Notes: generated by a model from the letters alone, not told the origin. 64,000 bases of DNA from Fluviicola sp. (GCF_039596395.1 NZ_JBCNJT010000004.1:62001-126000); one strand, 5' to 3'; shown: positions 36,428 through 45,659, counted from the stretch's first letter. Numbers and translations are program-made.

Positions 36428-36438
36428 ATGCTTTTCGT

Positions 36439-36497
36439 TATATAATGAAAATAGGATATCATGTTTTCATGTGAATAGGATATCATGATATTACGAT
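36439..36497. repeat. Left copy of the inverted repeat flanking topB
   Basis: The 30 bases at 36455-36484 are the exact reverse complement of 38733-38762 on the other side of topB, and similarity continues imperfectly for about 10-15 bases on both sides. The unit contains two copies of AATAGGATATCATG and several GATATC/CATG palindromes, so it can also fold on itself. It lies between the LytTR gene and the 3' end of topB. Confidence 0.85.
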
Positions 36498-36519
36498 AAC
36501 ACCTTTTTTCCCGGCCTTC

Positions 36520-38643
36520 TTAAACGACCGTAATATTGAAATTCTCGTCCAGGGAAATAGCCCCTTCTATAACCTGGTGGGATCCGGGAATCAATAAACC
36601 TTTCATTTTCCCGGTTTTTCCTTTGGAAATCAGGTCCGTCAATTGTTTGTCGGTCAGTTTTTTTCCTAGAAGCTCAAATGGTACCATAAACCCGCAAACC
36701 TTAAAGTTACTGCAGCCTACTCCCCCTTTCCCGGTCATGAGTTTATGAGCTTTACATTTCGGGCAATCCAGTTCTTCGATGCTTTGCTTTTCGGCTTTCT
36801 TGCGTTCCTTCTTCTCTTTCACAACTGCAACCGGCTGATCTGTATGCAACTGGATCCGCACAGGAGCTTGTGAAAAGATCACCTCATCGGTCAACTCGCG
36901 CACCATGATCATCAACTCGCGCTTGAACTGTTCCAGGTCATATTCTCCTTTTTCGATCAAACGCAGTTTCCGTTCCCATTGTCCGGTCAACTCCGCACTT
37001 TTGAGTAATTCGTTCTGGATTGTATCGATCAAACCGACCCCGGTGCTTGTGGCAATCAGGTTCTTGCGTTTTTTCTCAATGTATTTTCGCTTGAATAAGG
37101 TTTCGATGATATTCGCACGGGTTGCAGGACGGCCGATCCCGTTTTCCTTCATCATGTCGCGCAACTCTTCATCATCCACCATCTTACCGGCAGTTTCCAT
37201 AGCCCTGAGCAAAGTTGCTTCGGTGTAAGGTTTCGGCGGACTGGTTTTTCCCTGGTGAATAAACGGCTGGTGCGGACCACTTTCGCCTTCTTCGAAATGA
37301 GGCATGGTTTGTTCCGGCTTTTCAGCCGCTTTCTTTCCGTCGGCATCCGATTCTTTGGTTTCTTCCCAAACCACGCGCCACCCAGGCTCAATGATTTGTT
37401 TCCCCGTTGCTTTGAATTCGATTTGCCCTACTTTTCCAAGAACGGTGGTGCTGGAAACTTTACACTCCGGGTAGAAAGCCGCAATGAACCGGCGCACGAT
37501 CATGTCGTAGATTTGCTGCTCCGGATGGCTCAAACCGCTCGGCTGCACTCCGGTAGGAATAATCGCGTGGTGATCGGTTACTTTCTTATCGTCGAAAACG
37601 GTTTTCAATTTCGGAATGGGTTTCGCCAAAACGGATTCCGTGAACCGGGAATAATAAGTCAGCCCTTTCATGATTCCTTCGATCTTCGGATGAAGGTCTT
37701 CACTCAAATACGTGGTATCAACCCGCGGATAAGTTACCAATTTCTTCTCGTAAAGGCTCTGAACGATTTTCAGCGTTTCTTCAGCGGAATTCCCGATTTT
37801 CTTGTTGGATTCAACCTGCAAAGAGGTCAAATCGAACAAACGCGGATTTCCTTCCTTTCCTTCTTTCTGCTCGAATGAAGTGATCTCAAACGGATGTTCC
37901 TGCAAGTAAGCCAATCCTTTATCGGCTTTCTCCTGCGTTCTCAAACGGTCGATAGAAGCGGAGAATTCCGTTTCGCGATAAATGGTTTTCAATTCCCAAT
38001 ATTCTTCCGAACGGAATGCATCGATCTCTTTTTGACGTGTTACGATCATTGCCAGAGTTGGAGTTTGAACACGGCCGATCGACAAGGTTGCTTTCCCCTG
38101 CCCGAATTTTTTGGTAAACAAGCGCGTAGCGTTCATTCCCAACAGCCAGTCACCGATTGCGCGTGCACTTCCTGCGGCATATAAATTCTGGTATTGTTCG
38201 CCTGTTTTCAACGCCTGGAAACCTTCGCGGATCGCTTCTTCCGTCAGGGATGAAATCCACAGGCGTTTCATCGGAACCCTGCATTTTGCTTTGGACAACA
38301 CCCAGCGCTGGATCAATTCTCCTTCCTGCCCGGCATCGCCGCAGTTGATTACTTCTTCGCAGGAAGAAACCAATTTTTCAATAATGGAGAATTGTTTTTT
38401 AACACCGGAATCTTCTATGAGTTTAATCCCGAATTTCTCCGGAATGATCGGAAGGTCTTCCAGTTTCCAGTATTTCCATTTCTCGTGATAATCGTGCGGT
38501 TCCTTGAGCGTACACAAATGCCCGAAAGTCCAGGTTACCCAATAACCGTTTCCTTCGTAAAAGCCATCATGACGCTGTTTTGCACCAATGACTTCTGCGA
38601 TATCACGAGCTACGGAGGGCTTTTCGGCAATGCACAATTTCAT
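36520..38643 (-). CDS. topB: DNA topoisomerase III
   Basis: This 707-residue type IA topoisomerase starts at MKLCIAEKPSVARDIAEVIG; an ATG three codons upstream is possible. The TOPRIM acidic residues are in NCGDAGQEGELIQRW. The active-site tyrosine is in VTYPRVDTTYLSEDL (around residue 335), and the region FGQGKATLSIGRVQTPTLA is typical. A C-terminal zinc-ribbon-like segment has CPKCKAHKLMTGKGG and GCSNFKVCGF. It relaxes or decatenates DNA in recombination intermediates. The gene is enclosed by a long inverted repeat. Confidence 0.95.
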   Translation of the reverse strand: MKLCIAEKPSVARDIAEVIGAKQRHDGFYEGNGYWVTWTFGHLCTLKEPHDYHEKWKYWKLEDLPIIPEKFGIKLIEDSGVKKQFSIIEKLVSSCEEVINCGDAGQEGELIQRWVLSKAKCRVPMKRLWISSLTEEAIREGFQALKTGEQYQNLYAAGSARAIGDWLLGMNATRLFTKKFGQGKATLSIGRVQTPTLAMIVTRQKEIDAFRSEEYWELKTIYRETEFSASIDRLRTQEKADKGLAYLQEHPFEITSFEQKEGKEGNPRLFDLTSLQVESNKKIGNSAEETLKIVQSLYEKKLVTYPRVDTTYLSEDLHPKIEGIMKGLTYYSRFTESVLAKPIPKLKTVFDDKKVTDHHAIIPTGVQPSGLSHPEQQIYDMIVRRFIAAFYPECKVSSTTVLGKVGQIEFKATGKQIIEPGWRVVWEETKESDADGKKAAEKPEQTMPHFEEGESGPHQPFIHQGKTSPPKPYTEATLLRAMETAGKMVDDEELRDMMKENGIGRPATRANIIETLFKRKYIEKKRKNLIATSTGVGLIDTIQNELLKSAELTGQWERKLRLIEKGEYDLEQFKRELMIMVRELTDEVIFSQAPVRIQLHTDQPVAVVKEKKERKKAEKQSIEELDCPKCKAHKLMTGKGGVGCSNFKVCGFMVPFELLGKKLTDKQLTDLISKGKTGKMKGLLIPGSHQVIEGAISLDENFNITVV

Positions 38644-38720
38644 AACATGCAAAGTTAGTTAATGCGGAGTGGCAGTACAAGACGGTTTTGAACAAAATGG
38701 GGAAATGTTTCAACAAAACA

Positions 38721-38780
38721 TCATGATATCACGATATCCTATTCACATGAAAACATGATATCATGTTTTCGTTATATCAC
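38721..38780. repeat. Right copy of the inverted repeat flanking topB
   Basis: Positions 38733-38762 are the exact reverse complement of 36455-36484, and the flanks (ATATAACGAAAA-like and GATATCATGA-like) are also related. This copy lies between the start of topB and the 3' end of the dihydrofolate reductase gene. No transposase is next to it. Confidence 0.85.
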
Positions 38781-38788
38781 GAACAAAC

Positions 38789-39295
38789 CTATTTTCTGCT
38801 GTACTTTCTCACCTGGAAACTCACCGCATGCTTCTCATCTGCTGCGTATTCAAAAACGGTTTCCACATTCCACTCAGCCTCATCAAATTCCGGAAAAAAA
38901 GTATCCGCTCCGTAAGTATGATTCACATGTGTGATAAACATTTCATTCAACACACCCAGATCCATTGCTTCTTTATAGATCTGTCCGCCACCGATAATAA
39001 AAACCGTTCGTTCGGTTTCATTCCGGTAATGCTCCAGGCACGCTTCCAGGGAAGAAAAAATATGCGCTCCGGGAGCTTCGTAATCCGCATTCCTTGTCAG
39101 AACGGCGTTTTCCCTGTTGGGCAAAGGACGAAAACGTTCCGGGATAGAATCGTAATTCTTGCGGCCTGTAACAATGATGTGACCAGTTGTAGTTTCTTTA
39201 AAAAACTTCATATCCGCCGGCAAATGCCACATCAAATCGTTGTTCTTTCCTATTCCGCGTGCGTTGTCCATTGCAACAACCAATGATACTTTCAT
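38789..39295 (-). CDS. folA: Dihydrofolate reductase
   Basis: This 168-residue enzyme reduces dihydrofolate with NADPH in the cytoplasm. Family features are VVAMDNARGIGKNNDLMWHL with the substrate-site Trp and the Asp in LPADMKFFKE, GHIIVTGRKNYDSIP, and VFIIGGGQIYKEAMD. The length is standard. It is ten bases after the DUF4230 pair on the same strand and may be expressed with it. Confidence 0.96.
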   Translation of the reverse strand: MKVSLVVAMDNARGIGKNNDLMWHLPADMKFFKETTTGHIIVTGRKNYDSIPERFRPLPNRENAVLTRNADYEAPGAHIFSSLEACLEHYRNETERTVFIIGGGQIYKEAMDLGVLNEMFITHVNHTYGADTFFPEFDEAEWNVETVFEYAADEKHAVSFQVRKYSRK

Positions 39296-39304
39296 GAATG
39301 TGTT

Positions 39305-39964
39305 CTAATTTTCAAATTTAATGACCAGCGTTTTGTCGGTTTTCACCAAGGCCCGCAACACTTTTTCAAGCGGAGCTTTTGCCCGTTCAGGTAATTTCAA
39401 CCGTTCACCGGAAGCAATCATTTTATTACGTGCTTTTCGCTGCAGACCAGCCCGCTCGTAATCCTTCCAATCCCCGTTCTCCAGGTATACTTCCGTGCCT
39501 TTCGGATTGATCGAAACGGAAAGCAGTTCGGGCTGAGGAATAACAATAGTCAATGTATCGTCCTTCTCCAAAAACTGAAAATCCTTTCTTTTCAGATCAA
39601 CACCATATAACAATTCTCCTCTTACGATCAATGTCAACCGTCTTTTCACACTGCTTGGATGTAATCCATGTTTGAATTGGTTCGGATCTGTCAGCTTATC
39701 AAAAGTTCCCCAGATCACTTCACTATCGGATTTGTAGTATTCCACCGAATCTACCACTGTTTCGTCCTGGAACTTCAGGGTATTCAATTCCAGGATGGAA
39801 CGAATTTGCTCAACCTTCAGCGGAGTATCCTCCAAAACAATTTCATCGCTGGACGGCCTTTTGAAAAACAATTGATAAACCCAGTATCCACCAAAGGCTA
39901 TCAATGCTACAATCACCAATCTAACGATCAACGTTTGTATTTCTTTTATCTTTTGGAGTTTCAT
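39305..39964 (-). CDS. DUF4230 family membrane-anchored protein
   Basis: This 219-residue protein has a transmembrane segment near the N-terminus (IVRLVIVALIAFGGYWVYQL) and a DUF4230-like soluble part with GELLYGVDLKRKDFQF, LTIVIPQPELLSVSINPKGT and the basic KARNKMIASGERLKL. The function of the family is unknown. It is similar in plan to the gene immediately upstream, with which it overlaps by 44 bases. Confidence 0.8.
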   Translation of the reverse strand: MKLQKIKEIQTLIVRLVIVALIAFGGYWVYQLFFKRPSSDEIVLEDTPLKVEQIRSILELNTLKFQDETVVDSVEYYKSDSEVIWGTFDKLTDPNQFKHGLHPSSVKRRLTLIVRGELLYGVDLKRKDFQFLEKDDTLTIVIPQPELLSVSINPKGTEVYLENGDWKDYERAGLQRKARNKMIASGERLKLPERAKAPLEKVLRALVKTDKTLVIKFEN

Positions 39965-40508
39965 GTACGATTACTTGTTCAAATCCGAGGTTCTTGTAAA
40001 AATCAATGATGAAAATCTTTGCATTTTGCTCTGCTTCATCGAGTATGTTTAGTTTCTTCAGGTCTTTGCGAATGGATTCTTCTCCTTTTTGGAGCACTTT
40101 TGATTTATCTACCTGCGAAAAATCCGAGCGAAACCCATTGACATCCGTCATTTCCGTGCGAACCAAATCCGGGTCCATTTCAAAAGATACAATCTCGGGA
40201 GGAGGAAGCTGAATAGTAATTTGATTTCCTTTCACCTCAATATCCGATTCTTTGATCGCACCCAGGTTCACGCCCGCTTTCACAACTGCCTTGCAGCTTA
40301 GAAGTATCTTGCGGTCGCCGAATGTGTACCATTCTCCTTTGTCATCCCAATGAATGACTTTTCCAAGGGTATATTCCATGGTGGAAAGTGTACCGATCGC
40401 CCGGATCTGATAGATTTCCGTTTCATGCACTTCTTTCTCATCTCCGCAGGAAGCAAGCATCAGTAGCATCAAACTTAAAAACAACCAATTCTTCATAGTC
40501 TTATTCAA
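39921..40508 (-). CDS. DUF4230 family lipoprotein
   Basis: This 195-residue protein starts with a lipoprotein signal (MKNWLFLSLMLLMLASCGDE when begun at the second ATG), with the acylated Cys in LASC. The soluble part resembles its downstream neighbour (VKGNQITIQLPPPEIVSFEM). The pair probably arose by duplication. Its last 44 bases lie inside the next gene and its first eight overlap the M20 gene's end, so all three are tightly coupled. Confidence 0.8.
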   Translation of the reverse strand: MNKTMKNWLFLSLMLLMLASCGDEKEVHETEIYQIRAIGTLSTMEYTLGKVIHWDDKGEWYTFGDRKILLSCKAVVKAGVNLGAIKESDIEVKGNQITIQLPPPEIVSFEMDPDLVRTEMTDVNGFRSDFSQVDKSKVLQKGEESIRKDLKKLNILDEAEQNAKIFIIDFYKNLGFEQVIVHETPKDKRNTNVDR

Positions 40509-41691
40509 AAGCAGCTAAACACATGGCCTGCATTCCTACAACCAAAGCCTTGCTGTCGATATCAAATTTCGGATGGTGCACACCATAAATGATGCCTAAT
40601 TCTTCGTTACGGACTCCCAAACGGAAAAAACACACCGGAATTTCCTGTGCGTAGAATGAAAAATCTTCGGAAGTCAACCGGATAGGCAATTCTTCCACGT
40701 GCTCTTTTCCGAAGAACCATTCACTTCGTTTGGTCATTTTTTCGGTCAGAACAGGATCGTTTTCCAAATAAGGATAGCCGACAGAAATTTCCAAGTCGGC
40801 CGTTGCGCCGAATTGCTCACACACGGAATGAACATGTTTGGCAATCATGTCGAGGGCTTCTTTTCTCCAGTCTTCGTTCATGGTACGAAAAGTTCCTTTC
40901 AGAATTGCTTTTTCGGGAATCACATTCGTTGCTCCAAGCGCTTCAAAATGACCGAAAGACAAAACACACGGAACTTTCGGGTCGCATTTCCTGCTGACAA
41001 TCTGCTGCAAACCGGTCAGCAATTGCGCCCCGATCATAATCGGATCGATGGTCTGATGCGGAGTTGCACCGTGACCGCCTTTTCCATTGATGGTAATGTA
41101 AATCTCATCACAGGAAGCCATGTACAAGCCAGGCCTGAACCCGACATTCCCGGTTTTCATTTCGGGAAAAACGTGCAACGCGAATAGTTCATGCACCGGA
41201 GGATTTTGCAATGCGCCGGCTGCGATCATCAATGAAGCTCCACCCGGGTTTTTCTCTTCTCCCGGCTGAAAAAACAGCTTCACCGGATGTTTCAATTGTT
41301 CTTTATTCTCCCAGATAATTTCAGCAGCACCCAGCAAAATGGCAGTATGCACATCGTGCCCGCAGGCATGCATCACACCGTCAATCGTAGATTTGTAAGC
41401 ACAATTGTTTTGTTCGGTGATCGGTAAGGCATCCAGTTCGGAACGCAAACCGATGCAGGAATCCCCTTCCTGGTGTTTATCCGAGCGGATAATACCCAAA
41501 ATGCCTGTTCCGGCTACTTCCTGTTGATAAGGAATACCGATTTTATCCAATTGTCCGGCAACAAATTTCATCGTATTAAACTCCGAATAAGATAATTCGG
41601 GAAATTGATGCATGTGTTCGCGATACGCCTTGACTTTATCAAATAATTCTACGGAACGCGTGCGGATAATATGATGAATTGCTGAATCCAT
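40501..41691 (-). CDS. M20 family amidohydrolase (N-acyl-amino-acid or hippurate type)
   Basis: This 396-residue metallopeptidase-fold enzyme has the metal-binding motifs GLRSELDALPITEQNN, MHACGHDVHTAILLGAA and FQPGEEKNPGGASLMI, and the dimerisation domain with GKGGHGATPHQTIDPI. It belongs to the group that removes acyl groups from amino acids (for example N-acetyl-L,L-diaminopimelate, hippurate or indole-acetyl conjugates). The substrate cannot be fixed from sequence. The enzyme is cytoplasmic, with no signal peptide. Confidence 0.92.
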   Translation of the reverse strand: MDSAIHHIIRTRSVELFDKVKAYREHMHQFPELSYSEFNTMKFVAGQLDKIGIPYQQEVAGTGILGIIRSDKHQEGDSCIGLRSELDALPITEQNNCAYKSTIDGVMHACGHDVHTAILLGAAEIIWENKEQLKHPVKLFFQPGEEKNPGGASLMIAAGALQNPPVHELFALHVFPEMKTGNVGFRPGLYMASCDEIYITINGKGGHGATPHQTIDPIMIGAQLLTGLQQIVSRKCDPKVPCVLSFGHFEALGATNVIPEKAILKGTFRTMNEDWRKEALDMIAKHVHSVCEQFGATADLEISVGYPYLENDPVLTEKMTKRSEWFFGKEHVEELPIRLTSEDFSFYAQEIPVCFFRLGVRNEELGIIYGVHHPKFDIDSKALVVGMQAMCLAAFE

Positions 41692-41783
41692 TTACTTAAA
41701 TATGACTTACTATCAAAAATACTAAACGAATTGCGAATTACGAATGTCCAATTGCGAATTATGGTTTTTTAGTATTCGATCGG

Positions 41784-41820
41784 ACCGTTCAACTGTTTAT
41801 TCTGATAGTTTTTGAACGGT
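41784..41820. repeat. Hairpin in the amidohydrolase-LuxE gap
   Basis: ACCGTTCAA at 41784-41792 pairs perfectly with TTGAACGGT at 41812-41820 around a 19-base loop. It follows the stop of the LuxE-like gene on the minus strand, but no T-run follows, so termination is uncertain. Next to it (41730-41765) is an AATTGCGAATTACGAA-type direct repeat of unknown meaning. Confidence 0.45.
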
Positions 41821-41835
41821 TGTTCATTGACCCTT

Positions 41836-42813
41836 TTAACTTTCTGCCACAAGCAGGTTGCATCCGCGGATATCCGAATGATCAAAACGTCCCATCAGGC
41901 GCAATTTTCCTCCTTCTACGCGACCAAGGTCCTGTGTTTCTATAAAGGCACAGGAATAGATATTTGCCAGATCCATCACGTTCACTCCGCCGGTTTTATC
42001 GTTCCCGACCAACTCAAAAGGATCATTGACTTCCCGCAGGGAAATTTTCATCCAGGCCGGCAATTCAAATACTCCGTTTTTGTCACTGTAGGCCTGGGAA
42101 AGCAATTCACACATGCCGTATTCCGAAGCAATGTACTCACAACCGAATCCGGCAATGAGTTCCCGGTGCATTTCGTCTTTGGTCATTTCTTTCCGCTTTC
42201 CTTTCATTCCGCCGGTTTCGATAACCGTTACATCCCGAAGATCTGGTTTCATTTCTGCCAAATCCAATAAGGCATAGGAAACACCGAACAGCACCAGTTT
42301 CTTCCCGGATTTTCTTCCTTCCGAAATTGCCCGAAGCAAACTTTCGGGGCTCTCCAGATAATACCCCGACAGATTATTTCTTGTTCCGACAATCAATTTA
42401 TCCACCATGTACACCAAACTCGATTCTCCCTGAGCAACATAATTCGGCAATAAGGCAAAAATGATCTGGTCTTCCAGTTTGCCCAAAAACTGTTCGTAAG
42501 TCGGAATGAATGAACGTTCGTAAATGGAAACATCCGCTACAAAATGGGTACTTCTAACCATTCCGGTTGTTCCGCTGCTTTTAAACACCTGCTGAACCGG
42601 CTTTCCATCCGCAATGATCTGATGGGTTTTGAAAAAAGCGATCGGCAAATGGGGAATTTGGGAATAGTGAGTCGGTTCAGGCCTATTGATCAGTTCCAGG
42701 AATGTTTTGTAAACAGGAACGTACTCTTTCTGGAAGCGATACACTTCCAGGGCACAGTCATTAAACTCCTGTTCCGTTTGAATGGAAAAAATGCGATCAA
42801 TAAGCGCTTGCAT
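41836..42813 (-). CDS. LuxE/PaaK-like acyl-protein synthetase family protein
   Basis: This 325-residue protein resembles the adenylating LuxE/phenylacetate-CoA ligase-like family. It has VFKSSGTTGMVRSTHFV, corresponding to the AMP-binding SSGTTG motif, and IASEYGMCELLSQAY and GRVEGGKLRLMGRFDHSDIR in the C-terminal half. LuxE activates fatty acids, but the rest of the lux set is absent. In Bacteroidota related proteins occur alone. It probably activates a carboxylate of unknown nature in the cytoplasm. Confidence 0.85.
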   Translation of the reverse strand: MQALIDRIFSIQTEQEFNDCALEVYRFQKEYVPVYKTFLELINRPEPTHYSQIPHLPIAFFKTHQIIADGKPVQQVFKSSGTTGMVRSTHFVADVSIYERSFIPTYEQFLGKLEDQIIFALLPNYVAQGESSLVYMVDKLIVGTRNNLSGYYLESPESLLRAISEGRKSGKKLVLFGVSYALLDLAEMKPDLRDVTVIETGGMKGKRKEMTKDEMHRELIAGFGCEYIASEYGMCELLSQAYSDKNGVFELPAWMKISLREVNDPFELVGNDKTGGVNVMDLANIYSCAFIETQDLGRVEGGKLRLMGRFDHSDIRGCNLLVAES

Positions 42814-42931
42814 GTGATTTCTCCTAGCTCCTTTTATTATTAAACAAACTGAATATCAAAGAATTGAACCTAAATCTGTTCACAAATTTATAAACAAGTG
42901 AATTTATGAATTCATGCAAAGATAGCGGGAA

Positions 42932-44275
42932 TTATTTCAAAGGAAACCTCAACTGGAAGGTTGTTCCTTTCCCCGGCTGACTTTTCACCTGGATCGTTCC
43001 ACCGTGCTCTTCTACAATCAGTTTCACGTAATAAAGCCCCAAACCAAAACCTTTCACGTCGTGCAAATTCCCGGTCGGAACCCGGTAGAACTTGTCAAAG
43101 ATCATCTTCAGATCCTCGCGTTTCATCCCTATTCCGTTATCTGTAATCGACAGGTAAAAGTATTGCTGATCGTCCCAGGTACGAATGTCGATGTGCGGAA
43201 CGGTATTGCAATATTTAACCGCATTGTCGAGTAAATTGTAAATCACATTTGTGATATGCACCTCGTCCATCATCAGCGTTTCTCGCTGTGCATCCAGCAA
43301 CAATTCGATCTCACCGCCCTGATCGGTCTGATTGATATCAAAACTTTCCTTGGCTTCCAGGATCAAATCGTGAATAGAGCACGATTCCTTCTTCAACGTG
43401 AGCTTTTCGCGATCCATTTTAGCCACATTCAACACGCGCTCCACCTGGTTTTCCAAGCGTTTATTTTCCTTGTAAATAATTTCGGCATAGCGGTGCAAGC
43501 GGTCCGGATCTTCTTTGAAATTTCCTCTCAAAAGCAATTCACTGGAAAGACCGATCGTTGAAATCGGCGTTTTCAATTCATGCGTCATGTTATTGATAAA
43601 ATCCGTTTTCACTTCCGAAAGGCGTTTTTGTTTCAGGATCACATTCAATGTAAATACAAAGAACAAAAACAAGAGCAGCAAAAGCACTACGAGGTAAAAC
43701 CAGGGATAAAAATCGGTTTTCTCTACTTCAATGGAATCAGAACTGACATTCGGGAAAAGTACCGTAAAATAATGCCCGTCATTCTTCCATTTCAACTGAT
43801 TGGAAGTTTTCCCTACGGAATCATTTTTCGTTACGGAATAAGAGGAATCCTTGGTGTATTTGATCAGGTTCCCGAAAACTATGGAATCCGAATAACAATC
43901 ATAAATCCCGTAAACGAAATCCTGGTTGAGGCTTTGATTATCAAATTCCCGTTTCAACAGCTGTTCCAGGTAATACGGATGCAATTCTTCTTCAATGTCT
44001 ACCGAAAAGTAATTCGGACGAATCTGTTTTACCGCACCATAAAGATTTGCACTGATATCATCTTTCGTATTGATCTGCTCCAATACATCACGCAAGGCAA
44101 TGTGTGCCCGTTCTGAAAACTGCTTCAGGTTCAGACTGTCTTCGCGTTCCTGGATCTGGACTGTCAAGCGCTGCGCCTCATTCGTTTTGTGAATCCAAAA
44201 CAATTGAATGCTCAGAACACTCAGCAAAGAGAGTATTCCAAGGATAATAACGGTATTGATCGTTTTGCGATTCAA
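42932..44275 (-). CDS. Sensor histidine kinase (orphan)
   Basis: This 447-residue kinase has transmembrane helices near residues 8-28 and 195-215, a sensor region between them with no recognised domain, and a HisKA domain with the phospho-acceptor in INNMTHELKTPISTIGLSSE. The ATPase domain has the N box VIYNLLDNAVKYCN and the G boxes in DNGIGMKRED and VKGFGLGLYYVKLI. No response regulator is adjacent. The partner must be encoded elsewhere. Confidence 0.92.
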   Translation of the reverse strand: MNRKTINTVIILGILSLLSVLSIQLFWIHKTNEAQRLTVQIQEREDSLNLKQFSERAHIALRDVLEQINTKDDISANLYGAVKQIRPNYFSVDIEEELHPYYLEQLLKREFDNQSLNQDFVYGIYDCYSDSIVFGNLIKYTKDSSYSVTKNDSVGKTSNQLKWKNDGHYFTVLFPNVSSDSIEVEKTDFYPWFYLVVLLLLLFLFFVFTLNVILKQKRLSEVKTDFINNMTHELKTPISTIGLSSELLLRGNFKEDPDRLHRYAEIIYKENKRLENQVERVLNVAKMDREKLTLKKESCSIHDLILEAKESFDINQTDQGGEIELLLDAQRETLMMDEVHITNVIYNLLDNAVKYCNTVPHIDIRTWDDQQYFYLSITDNGIGMKREDLKMIFDKFYRVPTGNLHDVKGFGLGLYYVKLIVEEHGGTIQVKSQPGKGTTFQLRFPLK

Positions 44276-44348
44276 GGATAATTGAGAATGGAAAATGGAT
44301 TAATTAAAAAGTAGAGAAGCTTTTCAATTGTCAATTTTCAATTTTACA

Positions 44349-44666
44349 TTAATAAGCTTCCATGGATGGATCCACTTCTTCGATCCAGGCCAGGATTCCT
44401 CCTTCGAGGTTATATAAATTGGTAAACCCGTGCTGTTGCTCCAGGAAAGCGATCACATTGGCGCTTCTCTTCCCGGAACGGCAATGAACGACCACTTTTT
44501 TGTTTTGATCGATCTGACCGAATTGAGCCGGAATATCATTCATTGGAATTAAAATCCCGTCCAGGGTACAAATATCATTTTCATACGGTTCGCGCACGTC
44601 GATTAACTGGAAATCTTCGTTTCCGTCTTTCCATGCTTTCAATTCTGTAACTGTAATGCTTTTCAT
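44349..44666 (-). CDS. Rhodanese-like domain protein
   Basis: This 105-residue single-domain protein has the substrate loop Cys in VVVHCRSGKRSANVIAFL and the N-terminal FQLIDVREPYENDI. It is thought to carry persulfide sulfur. It is cytoplasmic with no signal. The gap to the kinase gene (44276-44348) holds an A+T-rich CAATTTTCAATT-type hairpin. Confidence 0.9.
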   Translation of the reverse strand: MKSITVTELKAWKDGNEDFQLIDVREPYENDICTLDGILIPMNDIPAQFGQIDQNKKVVVHCRSGKRSANVIAFLEQQHGFTNLYNLEGGILAWIEEVDPSMEAY

Positions 44667-44750
44667 GTTTAAAATAAGTTCAACGGTTTAAAACGTTCAA
44701 AAGTTCAATCATTCAATTTAACCTTTTGAACTCTTGAACCCTTTGAACAA

Positions 44751-44777
44751 GTAAAGCGATCAAATTGATCGCTTTAC
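44751..44777. terminator. Perfect palindromic hairpin downstream of the DUF4197 gene
   Basis: GTAAAGCGATCAA at 44751-44763 is mirrored exactly by TTGATCGCTTTAC at 44765-44777 around a single base. On the minus strand it follows the DUF4197 gene by about 55 bases. There is no clean T-run, so it may be a transcript end or 3' stabiliser. It belongs to a set of loop-less palindromes in this window. Confidence 0.6.
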
Positions 44778-44832
44778 AAAATTAGGCATTAAGCCCGAAA
44801 GAATATTCATTTCCCGGGTGTTTAACTAGTTT

Positions 44833-45567
44833 TTAGCTTTTCCCGAATACCCGTTTCAACAAGTCTGTTACCTGTGCTGCCGGATCCTTACGGATTTTAG
44901 CTTCCTGCTCGCTGATCAGGATCATCAATCCATCAATTGCTTTTGCTGTTACGTAAGCCTCCAAATCCGGATTTTGCTTAGTTACTCCGGGGATCTTGTT
45001 GTATTTTGTCACCAACGGATTCCAGTATTCCGTCACGCGCACTTTATCCATTGCCGTTTTTACGATCGGTTTGAATTTCTCGGTCAAACTAACGGTTGTT
45101 TTTTCGCGCAAAAAATGAGTTGCTGCCGTATCGCCCCCATTCAGGATAGCGAATCCGTCGGAAACGGACATTCCTTTTACTGCCCCGGCAAACACATCGA
45201 AAGCACTTTTGGAAGCTTCTTCTGCCGCACGGTTCACAGATTCTTCAAATTGGGTTACCTGACTCTGCATTCCCAGCATCACCAATTTATCTTTCATGTT
45301 TTTTGCTTCCGCCGGCCATGGAATAAAGATCTTCGGATTCTTGTAAAATCCATCCATCTTCTGAGCTGCGCCGGCCGCTGTTTTGGCACCGGTCGTCAAT
45401 GCTTCCCGCAAACCGCTCACCACCTCATCGTTCGTCAATGACGGTTTCGATGTGGATGTTCCGCCGCTGATGGTTTCTTTTCCTTTGGTAACGATTTTCC
45501 CCAGGGTCTGGGCATTTGACAAATAACCCGTACTTATAATTAAAGCAATTGCGATACTGATTTTCAT
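44833..45567 (-). CDS. DUF4197 family secreted protein
   Basis: This 244-residue protein has a signal peptide (MKISIAIALIISTGYLSNAQ) and the DUF4197 features TNDEVVSGLREALTTGAKTA, FIPWPAEAKNMKDKL and TVSLTEKFKPIVKTAMDKV, ending in AQVTDLLKRVFGKS. The family is widespread in Gram-negative bacteria with unknown function, probably periplasmic. It is transcribed alone. Confidence 0.88.
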   Translation of the reverse strand: MKISIAIALIISTGYLSNAQTLGKIVTKGKETISGGTSTSKPSLTNDEVVSGLREALTTGAKTAAGAAQKMDGFYKNPKIFIPWPAEAKNMKDKLVMLGMQSQVTQFEESVNRAAEEASKSAFDVFAGAVKGMSVSDGFAILNGGDTAATHFLREKTTVSLTEKFKPIVKTAMDKVRVTEYWNPLVTKYNKIPGVTKQNPDLEAYVTAKAIDGLMILISEQEAKIRKDPAAQVTDLLKRVFGKS

Positions 45568-45659
45568 ACTGTCTGATTTAATTCTGTTTGTTTACAGAGA
45601 CACGAAGCATCGCGTCCTTACTTATTTTTAACGTTTCATTAAACCAAAAATTGTTCCAA

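Noticed and set aside
36451-36490. Closely spaced AATAGGATATCATG copies that look like a short CRISPR array
   Set aside because: Only two units, no spacers of constant length and no cas genes; the segment is better explained as part of the inverted repeat around topB.
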